A DNA stretch of 64,000 nucleotides from Chelonoidis abingdonii (Eukaryota; Chordata; Testudines; Testudinidae), in assembly GCF_003597395.2 (NCBI RefSeq), contig NC_133774.1, forward strand, positions 34,304,155-34,368,154, in the 5' to 3' direction. The notes beneath the pieces were generated by a model that had not been told where the DNA came from, did no database searches, and was given only the letters and a program-made list of their open reading frames with translations. This document shows positions 55,091-64,000 of the stretch, in pieces (positions within the stretch are counted from its first letter, which is position 1; each line of letters opens with the position of its first letter). Made by a program: the position numbers and the translations under genes.

Positions 55091-58010
55091 CTTCACTTAA
55101 TTTAACTAGACAAAAGAGGAAAGGTCTAATTCACAAGTCACTGGATAAAGTTCTCCCAGCATCTCTAGAACCTCAGTGAATGATGTTGGCTGGAACCCAA
55201 CCAAATAAGTGCATTTCTTCCACCACAAAAGGTCAGAAGTCAATAGAAAATTTCCTTACAGAAGGAGAAATCTAATTGTTACTAAGAAGAAGAAGAAGCA
55301 GTTATTTACTAATCTGTCAGCAACCTACATCTGAAGAATTCCACTGGAGCAGATTCTTCAGATGAAAAGCGGGAAGGCAATGTTTTTTTTCACTTCCATC
55401 ACAGCTATGGTACAGGACTTTAAAAACTTTCTGTGCTGCAAATGCAGTGTAATTGGTGCCAGTGATGCTTAATTTATGTCCCATACATACAGGTCTTGCC
55501 TACACAAACATTTAGTTGTCAACAAACTAGAGTGTGATCTACCCTGCACTATCTGGCTGTGGATTTACTGACACACATTAACAGTTTATCAATGCACTTT
55601 CATTAGTCTCATTTCAAAGAGGACTAGATTAAAGTGTCAGCAGACAAGCATGGGCTAGATTCACACCCCAGCTTATTGCTTGTAGACAAGCTCTCAGTCT
55701 GTCATAGTCATTCATAAACCATGGCAACTTTTGAAGATGATTTATAGGGAAAGGGAGTGTAGGATGCACCATATTGATGATCTAGGACAATAGACCATCA
55801 TAAGATCATCATAATGTTCTATAAGGCCATTGATAGAATGGCCAAATATACTATCTTGGCAATCCTCATTATAGCCATTGAACTGCATTAATGCACATAA
55901 AATATTTGTATTAGTGGCATTAGAGTTTCCAAAAAATTCTTCCGTAGGTTATTTTACAGTAGCTGTTATTGGCCCCATTTTAAGCAAGCCTCCTTAGTTG
56001 TATCTGCAAAACTTGCAATCACCTATATTTGTATTTGCAAAAATATGCACTTGTGTATGTAAAGTTGGTGATTGCATATGTAGATTTTGCATATACCTGA
56101 GGATATGCTTAGCGTCTTTCCAAGAATTATTAGACAGGCCCATTAATTATTTTTATGTTGTGTTTTTTAATGAACACAGGAGCAAGCACCTAGGGCTCAG
56201 GACTGGCATATTTTGCATTATGGCATTTAAAGCCAAATGAATAAAATTGCTTGGTGGTTTCATTCTGTGAACAAAACTCTAAAAGGGGTATGATTAAGAC
56301 CACAACAAACATATTCACTTGTTTAGTCTACTCCGATTTGATCCCAGCTGTCCATAGGTGAAGGTCTAGTATACCAGCCAAAGGTGCTATCAAGATCCTC
56401 AATTATATCATAACTTCATAAATATATATTTTTGTCAATCTAAAAGTTACTTTTCTATTCACATTTTCTGTCTTTGTCTATTTACATCTACTGTCTATTG
56501 ATACCAAATGAGTGGCTTCCCTCATCTTCAATCTGATTTGATTAAAAATCACACCTGTTGATACCTAAAATTCATTGAAAAATGACTTCTGGATTTCAGA
56601 ATATATACTGATGTGTGGGACTTACTAAGTTTAAGCAATGCACAGAGGAGAGGGGAAATGAGTGAAAATGAAAAAGGATCCCTATTTAATTAAGATTATG
56701 CAGAGGTAAGGAAGGATATTTATTTTATAGGAGTCTGCAGCACCGTAAATCCTTGTGCATTACCCCCATATATACGCTGGGTCATGCCTTTTAGTACTTC
56801 AGTAACATGGCAGAAGTAAAAGGACATATAATTCACTTCCAAGGATCACATGACTTGTGCCGTTTCATGATGTGTACAGTATAAACTCCAGGGATTCTCA
56901 AGGGATTAAGAGAACAGGAGAGAGAGAGAGAGAAAGATGAACCACAGCTGTTATTTTTTTTTACTCTCAATTCTATTTTTCTTAAATTTAAAACTTTCAC
57001 TGTGATCAAGGCCTGGCACTTAAGGCAGCCCCCAGGCAATGAAGGAGAACAACACTTTTCTGTTTAGTGTCTCCTCTCAGAATCCATAATCCAGAGGTTG
57101 CCTATGACGTCCATCATAGCAGCATTTCCTTCAATATAAGACATTGGAAAATGTATACCCTGTTGGTATATCACAGATATATACTTTCCCTATATATATA
57201 TCAAATAAATAATATATGGAAATATAGTTCAATATATTGAGGATTACCATTTGTTTATATAGGCCCAGATTCTCTGGTCCAGCTAAACTGTGCTCTATGA
57301 AAGGTGAGAGTGAGAGGCAAAGGTGGTTTTATATCACTTTATTATCTACAGATCCAACAGGTTAGTTGCTGTTTCATTTCTTCCACACTCACAAGTCAAC
57401 TTGGCCAATCCACCTTAGAAAAACTGTCTGCTAAACTTGCTGCTTTTAGAACACTATCTTCCATTCATACAACCAGCTAGACCTGAATGGAATTCATAGC
57501 TAATGCTAAAGATAGTATCCAAGCAGCCAGGGACTCATCTTTTAGTTAAATTTGCTAGTGTCACTGCCACTAGGTCTTCTGCACAAAACAGTTGTATAAT
57601 GTCCAGATTTTGCTGTTTTAATCTTTAATCACAAACTGATATCCACTTGGGATTCACTGAAGTCCTCACAGGTCTCAAGATCCAACACACAGCTATAGAT
57701 GCTAGTCAAAATCCCCAAAGGTTTTTCTTAAAAAAGTAACAAATGCAAAAACCATACAAGTAGGAAATTCTTGATCATCAGGATTGAAATTCTCAATGAC
57801 TTGCATTTCAGTTATTTTCCTCTGGGTTTTTATTCCCTCACTCATAAATCATTTCTCATGGGAGAATGTTCCCCTGAGAAAGACAAGTTATAGTTATCCT
57901 TAGGTGAGGGCTCTCAGCCAAAGTAGACCACTAATGCCAAGAACTCCCAGAGGTGGAGGAAATTCTTCAGCAATGACTCCTATTAGGCAAAGGAATTGCC
58001 CTAAATGCCT
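55091..58010. other. Unassigned DNA with microsatellites and one hairpin
   Basis: An AAGAAGAAGAAGAAG run lies near 55286, a (GA)n run near 56917-56933 and a TATATATA tract near 57192. CATCTGAAGAAT/ATTCTTCAGATG at 55328-55339 and 55353-55364 is a perfect 12-bp inverted repeat. No gene is supported. Confidence 0.4.
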
Positions 58011-58021
58011 TAATTGTTATG

Positions 58022-58124
58022 GAGACAATGTTGGTGAGGTAATATATTTTACGGGACCAATTTCTGACGGTGAGAGAGACAAGCTTTGAAGATACATAGA
58101 GCTCTTCTTCAGGCCTGGGAAAGG
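58022..58124. mobile_element. Retroposon D, single-arm relative of C, 11-bp target duplication
   Basis: TAATTGTTATG stands at 58011-58021 and 58125-58135. The 103-bp body reads TTGGTGAGGTAATATATTTT, GGACCAATTTCTGACGG, GAGAGAGACAAGC and GAGCTCTTCTTCAGGCC. It is the same text as element C but not folded back. On the minus strand it contains CTGAAGAAGAGC followed by a worn stem and CAAAGC in place of GAAAGC. Confidence 0.8.
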
Positions 58125-58135
58125 TAATTGTTATG

Positions 58136-59880
58136 AGTGTTTTGAAGGGGGAACTCTATCTGAAAATGTTTAGAAGAGTGACAGATCCTTGAAGGTGAAA
58201 TGTTCCTCCTCTTGAACAATAAGGTGACAAGAATTTGCAGCATCTCTCCTAATGGGGACACAAGCTAAATAATGTAAAACTCTCAAAGGCGTTCCTTCAG
58301 AGATTCTCAAATCTGCACAGAAACCTGCATGTTTCTTGAAGAAGCCCTTTCTCTCAGTAATGTGATTCCCTAAAGATGCTGTCCTTTATCACCCTATATT
58401 GTACTAGCTTATAGCCAGATAATGTGCACACTTTGGAGCAAATAATGTGTTCCTATTTGCCACAGCTCTCCAACAGTGCTAGTGGCAGGTTATATTTGTA
58501 ATAATGTGCAAATGGATAATATATAAAAGATTGTTATATTGTATACTTATATCCTCATCCCTAATCCAGTCTTTATGGATACTAGTAGCTGTATGGGGCA
58601 TATTGACAAATGTAGATTGCAAACTCCTTCTGGGGCTGTATTAGGAAACAAGTTTTCCTGTGTATTTGTACAGCACCTAGCACAAGGGGTCCTAGATCCT
58701 TATTGGGAACTACCACAATAAAAACCAACAACAATAATGTACAGCATTCTTTTCCATAAACATCATGACAGAAGGAGTCATCACAGGAGCATTGCAGTTT
58801 GCTGCTCTCCCATTAAAAAAAAATCACTGCTCAGTGTTCTGACATTTAAAGAAATTGCTGCTCGCACAAAGCAGAGTTTCTTGTGCTTGTATGTCAGAGG
58901 CATTATCTATCTCTACTTAATGCTGCAACTTAAAGAGGATATGCTGCTATTGACATCTTTTCTTTGAAGTAGAGTGAAATCCTGAAGCTTTTTTTCTGTG
59001 GGGGTAAAAATCCTAAAACCAGCTCTGTCAAAACCCTGAATGAAAATCTAGTTAAAATTGTTAAGCTACAAATAATATTTTAGTACCATCCTATTTTTAA
59101 CTGATTTGTACATATTAGCTAGGGCTAAGTGCTGTGGAACTTCATGTCCTCATTGCCTCATTTCTGTCATGATACATTAGTTGTGAGGTGACATAACTTG
59201 CTATGACACAATAACCCAGTGTAGCCCAATGAAACATAGTGCAGAAGAAACTTCACTTAAGTGCTTCTTTTCCCTTCTGATAATGCTTAGGACTATCTGA
59301 CGCTATAAGTCAACTCAAATGAATGAATACATGACAGTGCAAAGCACGCAGAATTCTAGTGTTACCACAGGATTCAAAAAGAAAGACACATTCAGCTAAC
59401 TAGACATGAACATCCCAGAAACTAAACAACATAGTTAATATTTTGGGAAACTATTATTTGGCAGTATTCAGAAACTGAAAGTCCGGTGTTAGCATGGTGC
59501 AGTTTATGCCCAGCTGAAGAGGGTGTGGCAGTACATTTTGCTTTCATTTTTTGAACAATTTTACTTTGAGATCTTGGACTAGAAGTTGCTTTCATAGAAC
59601 ATTAAAAAAAAAACACAGAGAAAAAAGCTAGGTCATTGCGGGCAGAGCCCATGCTACTTGCTGAGCACAGTTCTCACTTTGTTCCTCACTAGCTATATTA
59701 ATAGCACTGTTCAAAAACATAATAAATGGAAATTATAATAGTTATTGTCCCTGTGAAACTTCAAGTTATAGACTCAAAATCTGATTCTTTCCCAAAAATG
59801 AAAATATGCTGCAATTGATCAATACATAACATTCCACTGGCTCTTTTACTTTTGGGGAGGTGGATTATAATGTATATAAC
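58136..59880. other. Unassigned DNA with an old SINE tail
   Basis: 58640-58735 holds the tail motif TACAGCACCTAGCACAAGG, CCTTATTGGGAACTACCAC and an A-rich end, shared with 29570 and 33600. No gene found. Confidence 0.4.
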
Positions 59881-59881
59881 A

Positions 59882-59957
59882 GCGACTGGATAGCGTAGCA
59901 CTTAAGAGTGCCGCCCTTTGATATGGGAGATTGGGGTTCAAATCCTGGTTGGTACCC
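59882..59957 (+). mobile_element. tRNA-like pol III promoter head of the LINE
   Basis: GCGACTGGATAGCGTAGCAC begins it. An A-box-like GGATAGCGTAGCAC and a perfect B box GGTTCAAATCC (59936-59946) are correctly spaced. CTTGGGCAAAAGACCCCC, shortly after, recalls the body start of tRNA-derived V-SINEs. A functional tRNA is unlikely: the acceptor ends do not pair well. Either a SINE was joined to the LINE or the LINE's own 5'UTR carries a pol III promoter. Confidence 0.5.
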
Positions 59958-61344
59958 AACTTTCCGGTAGGGTTCCTTGGGCAAAAGACCCCCTAATGCT
60001 TCACCTGCCTACCTCAAATATAAGAGTGACACGAAACTAGGAGAGTCATGCTGGCTCGGACCGGACACAACTAGGAGAGTCATGCCTGGCTCGGCACGTC
60101 AGCCCGCGATAACAAGGTCGCGCCAGAATGTTGAGAAACCAAGAAAATCTGAACGAATAAGTGGGCTACTGGAGACAAACGTTCCGGACGAAGACAAGAG
60201 AACCTGGAATTGATAGGAATGCATGCTAACACTGACAACAGTAGACCTAATGAGAGGGGATATATGAAAATGTATGAGGGGACTGTGGGATGGACAAAAA
60301 ACCTGCATCCACAACCTTACTGAGAACAGCTAGTTACCCACGCTTCAAAATAGTAAGAGGAAGCTGCTCTCACAGCTGAGGATAGACCAACTCCAACATT
60401 ACATCCCAGACTCAAGAAGACCGGAAGAACAAGTGGGTGTGCAGCCCACACCTGAAGCTGAACTTCACTGCACCCGCTCCATTGCAGAGCCGACGCAGCT
60501 GATATGAGGCAATAAGATCATGGAGAAAACTAGCTACAGTCAATCCTGAGACCGATTACCAAGGTCAGTGGAGAAGTACCTCAGATAGTATGTTAGAAGA
60601 TGCCAATAGAGCCTCATGACAATCCCTACTACCACCATACCTCAAACAATGAACTGGGTATACGCTACAGCCTCTGTAATCCTGGAGATGCTTGGCTACC
60701 ACAATCAGAAGAACAACAGTATGTACCTACCCTGGAAAATGAGGTTGGAGGATAAATCAAGGCGATAGGAGAGAAAGTTAGTCCAGCTGGTGGAACTACA
60801 GAAGGGTGTAGAGATTAAGGATAAGACTCGGCTACTGAAAAAATACAAGGGCCTGACTCCATCTGAAGCCTAGAGACTGCTAACAAAGGCTCACAGCACT
60901 GGCTACCAGCTAAGGAGATACACAGAGAAGCACGAGGCCAAAAAGTAAATTGCCCTGTTGCTCCAAAAGAACCATCCAAGTGTACCTCCACTGCCATGTG
61001 CAACAAGACATTAGGCAGCAGAACTGAACAGTACTGGGCACAATGACAAAGACGACCATGAGACACCAGCGAAGTTAGTAATGGACCTGACAGAAAGGGA
61101 TGCAAGCATCTTCTACAGATAAATGACAACGCATGCGCCTAAAGACAAAACCAATTATCACCATCACTGTAGGCAAGACGATCCAGCAGCGGGTCAAAAC
61201 ATGAATAGTATGGACACGCACCTCTGGACCAGACACTGATCCACACCTACGCTAACAGAAAAACTAACAGGCAGTGCATGAACGCCTAGCACACAGATGA
61301 CCAGCTGCTAGCAGCAGGCCCCACCAACCTGGCTAACACAAGCG

Positions 61345-62385
61345 AAGGACAGTGCTGATCATGAAAGACCCTGAAAGGGAACAGAACGGGCCAATAACCT
61401 GCCTCCTCACAACCATGGAAAGTCCTATCAGGCATCATAGCACGCCAGTATCACGGACCAATATGGGCCAGTACATGAGAACAAGCTCAGAAGGCATTGG
61501 AACAAACCCAGTTGCTCATAGAATAGAGCAGTCGCCTCAAGATCTAGACAGACCAATGCTGAGCTATCAGCCTGATTGAATACAGGAGCCTATGCCTCAT
61601 GCCGCATCTAGGTGGATCTGTGAATGTCTGGCGCCTATACAAAGTCAACAGGACACTAAGAACCTTCCTCACAAGAACTCAATGGACTATGGAAGACAAA
61701 CACTGGAATCAATCAAGGCAGCTTGCCAAGTGGCCATCAAGTGCGGCATATACCAAGGTGATGCACTGTCCCCGCGGCTGTTTGCATCGGCTTAAACCCC
61801 TCAGCCAGATAATCACAAGGACTGGATACGGGTACAAGTTCAGGAGTGGAAGTACATCAGCCACCTCCTCCACATGGATGCCATCAAGCTGTAATGCTAG
61901 AATGAACGAGACATCGACCTCGCTAATCCACCTGACGCGGATCTACAGTGAGGATATCGGGATGTCATTCGGACTGGAGAAGTGTGGGCGGATGGTAGTG
62001 AAGAGGAGGGAAGGTAGTCAAGACTGAATGGGGTGGAACTACCAGCCAGGCCACATAGCAGACCCATACCAGACCAGCTTACAAGTACCATTGGCGGTCC
62101 CAACAGTCACAGTGGAAAAACACGATGAGGAAGGCAAGGAAAAAAGACAGCAAAATCCAAGTTATCACCAAAAGGATACGACAGGTTCCTGAAGAAGCCC
62201 AGCTTCAAGTGGGGGAAGAACAAGATCATGCAAACAAAGATACCACCCTGCCGGTCAATGCAATACCCTGCGGTATAAGTGGCTGGCCAAAGGAGGACAT
62301 GGAAGCTGCCGATTGTTGGAAGACCCGGAAAGCTCCTTCAACAAAATGCAACTGTCCAGAAGAGTGCAGTGCTAGGAACAGCTAA
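61345..62385 (+). pseudogene. Reverse transcriptase remnant, non-CR1 LINE
   Basis: RT motif B (GIYQGDALSP, 61744-61773) is intact. Motif A is unrecognisable: the Asp expected near 61580 is gone. Motif C reads HMDA (61871-61882) in place of Y/F-x-D-D, so the second catalytic Asp is lost. The thumb (TRIYSEDIGMSFGLEKCGRM) is well kept but in another frame. At least three frameshifts and several stops occur. The protein would have copied its own RNA into DNA at the target site; this copy is dead. Confidence 0.75.
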
Positions 62386-62486
62386 GATACTGCGCAGAAC
62401 CCTCAAACTCCCAGGCCTCTGGTAGAGGACCCGAGGTTGAGGAAGACACAGACCACCCATAGGGGTGAGAGGGGAATTTTCTTTTT

Positions 62487-62503
62487 ATATATATATATAT
62501 ACA
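62487..62503. repeat. (TA)n microsatellite at the LINE 3' edge
   Basis: The TATATATATATATATA run closes the LINE-derived segment and could be its 3' tail. Confidence 0.7.
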
Positions 62504-62509
62504 TAACTT

Positions 62510-63220
62510 GTTTATCTTTTTAGCCATACAAAGAATACATAAAATATCTGTACTCATTAAAACAATAATTAATACAATTCAAAAAAATTTCCCCAAACAA
62601 GAATAACAAATGTATGTTAATGTATTAAAATATTTGGCCAATATAAAGCACAGTTATGGTGCTGCCTTTAGAATACCTTAGACTCCTACCACAATACATT
62701 GACTCTATTCTTGTGGTAACTAGATTATTTTAAATCTGGGATCAGCTAATTTTAAATCCAGACAGATACAAATATTTTTGTACACTGAATATCAATGGAT
62801 TTTTCATGTACTTGAGCCACAAATGGATACTGTATAAATAATGTTGAAGTAAAATATTACAAGCCACATTGTAGCACAATAAAATATAGATCCTGAGCTA
62901 GTAAATTAGCTTAGCTGTAGCTACAGTGATTTACACTAGCTGAGAATTTGGTCTTTTCAGCTTAGTCTCTATGGGGTCTGTGTCTCATCATGAGACACGT
63001 GAGGAAATATCACAACCAAAAAGTTTTACAAAATTAGAATTTTATTGTCACTGAGAAAATTAAATAATTAATAAAGGTCTATAATTCCTTATCTTAACAG
63101 CACCTTCTTGTCTCAAGATAACTGCAATGCGCTTTGTGCAGCTAACATAGCATCAAAGAACTCACAAAATAATTTTAGCAAAGTAATAAGAGGCTTGTCT
63201 CCCCTGACAGAAAGCAGGAA
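62510..63220. other. Unassigned AT-rich DNA
   Basis: No gene or repeat recognised. Confidence 0.4.
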
Positions 63221-63224
63221 GTCT

Positions 63225-63395
63225 GGTGATTAGGGCACCAGCCTAGCATTGAGGAGACATTGGTTTAAGTTCCTGCTCTGCCACATATTTCCTGTGAGAC
63301 ATTTAGTTTCTCTGTGCTTCAGTTCCCGTGTGTAAAATTGAGATAGCACTTCCTACCTCCCAGAGATGCTTTTTGAAAAACATCTAAATACTTAT
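63225..63395 (+). mobile_element. MIR/CORE-type SINE
   Basis: AGTCTGGTGATTAGGGCACC (A-box region) and GGTTTAAGTTCC (B-box-like) form the head. TGCTCTGCCACATATTTCC, GTGCTTCAGTTCCCGTG and AAATTGAGATAGCAC then follow MIR body order. Confidence 0.7.
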
Positions 63396-64000
63396 TTAAA
63401 ATTTATTTGAAAAAATAAATTAAAAAAATTATTTAAAAAATTCATTAAAACATTTTTGAGGGTGAGATTTTATCTATATTTAGTTTTATTACTGTATTAG
63501 GCTTAGATTTGCATGTTTTATTTTATTTTACTTGGTAATTCGAGCAAATGCCCATTTTATAGCCTGTTTTGAAGGACGTCTTTCTTTTAATTTTCGTGGT
63601 CTCAGAGCAACTAGAATATTTGAAGTGAAGGATGGACTATTAGCCTTAACTTTGAATACTATATTGGAATCATGCAAATTTCTTTCATGTCAGTTGAAGG
63701 AACCTATGGTGCACTAGGGAAGTACTAGTGGGACTGCAAAGTTTCATGCCAAGTTCTTTTATACCCAGAAAATGCAGCAGATGGCTACCGAAATGCAAGC
63801 CATTATTATGTTGCTGTTATTTGTGTTGTTATTATTATTATTATTGTTACTGTTATTTATTTGTATTGCAAGTGGCCCCAATCAAGGTTCAGAGTCTCAC
63901 TGTGCTCGGTGCTGTATCATATCTGACAACTGAGGTGTTTGAGAGGTTACGGTAGATGCGATAAACTACAATAAAAGACAAAATGAGATGAATGGCAGAA
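63396..64000. other. AT-rich DNA, (TTA)n run and an old repeat tail
   Basis: 63827-63850 is a TTATTATTATTATTATTG microsatellite. AGTGGCCCCAATCAAGGTTC and TGTGCTCGGTGCTGTATCA at 63870-63920 resemble the inverse of the SINE tail motif seen at 58650. No gene found. Confidence 0.45.

Larger units (their letters stand above)
59882..62480 (+). mobile_element. Decayed non-CR1 LINE (R2/R4/NeSL-like RT) with tRNA-like 5' end
   Basis: About 2.6 kb forms one element. It opens with a tRNA-like segment (59882-59955), then a tandemly doubled AACTAGGAGAGTCATGC...TGGCTCGG unit (about 60037 and 60068), and a long decayed ORF. Typical pieces are KYKGLTPSEA near 60840, RTVLIMKDPE near 61345, IKCGIYQGDALSP near 61738 and SLIHLTRIYSEDIGMSFGLEKCGRMV near 61914-61997. 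ISGWPKEDMEAAD follows near 62275. These belong to a LINE lineage known to me from fish and invertebrates whose RT groups with R2/R4/NeSL-type elements; the exact clade is uncertain. It ends near a (TA)n run at 62487-62503. Confidence 0.65.

Noticed and set aside
59882..59957. A tRNA gene
   Set aside because: A and B boxes are present, but the acceptor and anticodon stems do not pair convincingly and the segment runs directly into LINE sequence.

Overview
This looks like repeat-rich, gene-free vertebrate nuclear DNA, most likely from a cryptodiran turtle. Two copies of a tRNA-headed SINE with a CR1-like 3' tail match the Cry-SINE (tortoise pol III SINE) pattern. There are also many CR1 LINE copies with the 3' ends typical of turtles, several hAT-type non-autonomous elements and MIR/CORE-type SINEs. 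No host protein-coding exon, tRNA or rRNA gene could be supported. The longer open frames are pieces of transposable elements or chance frames in low-complexity DNA. The window is probably intergenic or deep intronic.

Layout. 0-6 kb: a 3' CR1 fragment (452-1581), a palindromic repeat split by a MITE and a Cry-SINE (2304-2756), and a TIR-bounded DNA element with a minisatellite (about 4798-5703). 6.4-11.4 kb: a near-full-length CR1 with 5'UTR, an ORF1 with esterase motifs and an ORF2 with endonuclease and part of the RT. It is interrupted by a Cry-SINE, a 189-bp solo LTR with a GAAAG duplication, and a MIR-like stretch. 11.4-12.1 kb: an LTR-like block. 14 kb: a foldback retroposon. 15.4-18.1 kb: a long minus-strand CR1. 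19-25 kb: two hAT elements and two minus-strand LINE tails ending in (GAT)n. 27-34 kb: an LTR-like block, a CR1 3' end, a MITE and a hAT with a perfect 8-bp duplication. 34-37.5 kb: retroviral remains on the minus strand, with an 820-bp LTR and a tRNA-His-type primer binding site. 39-48 kb: two more CR1 fragments, a second TIR element and palindromic repeats. 49-58 kb: three more short retroposons related to the one at 14 kb, a repeat-poor AT-rich block, and a GC-rich LTR-like element (52593-53771) carrying 92-bp tandem repeats. 59.9-62.5 kb: a decayed LINE whose RT is not CR1-like and resembles the R2/R4/NeSL side of the LINE tree; it starts with a tRNA-like segment. 62.5-64 kb: old SINEs and microsatellites.

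The most interesting structure is a set of four short elements (13994-14190, 48960-49194, 54034-54186, 58022-58124). Each is flanked by a 10-14 bp target duplication. Three are partial foldbacks with only one unpaired end that reads ACACGGCTRC-like on one strand. The set shares a CTGAAGAAG / stem / CGAAAGC hairpin that resembles a hammerhead core. I infer, but cannot prove, a link to Penelope-like elements. Element names were assigned by eye from remembered consensus patterns and were not checked against a repeat library.
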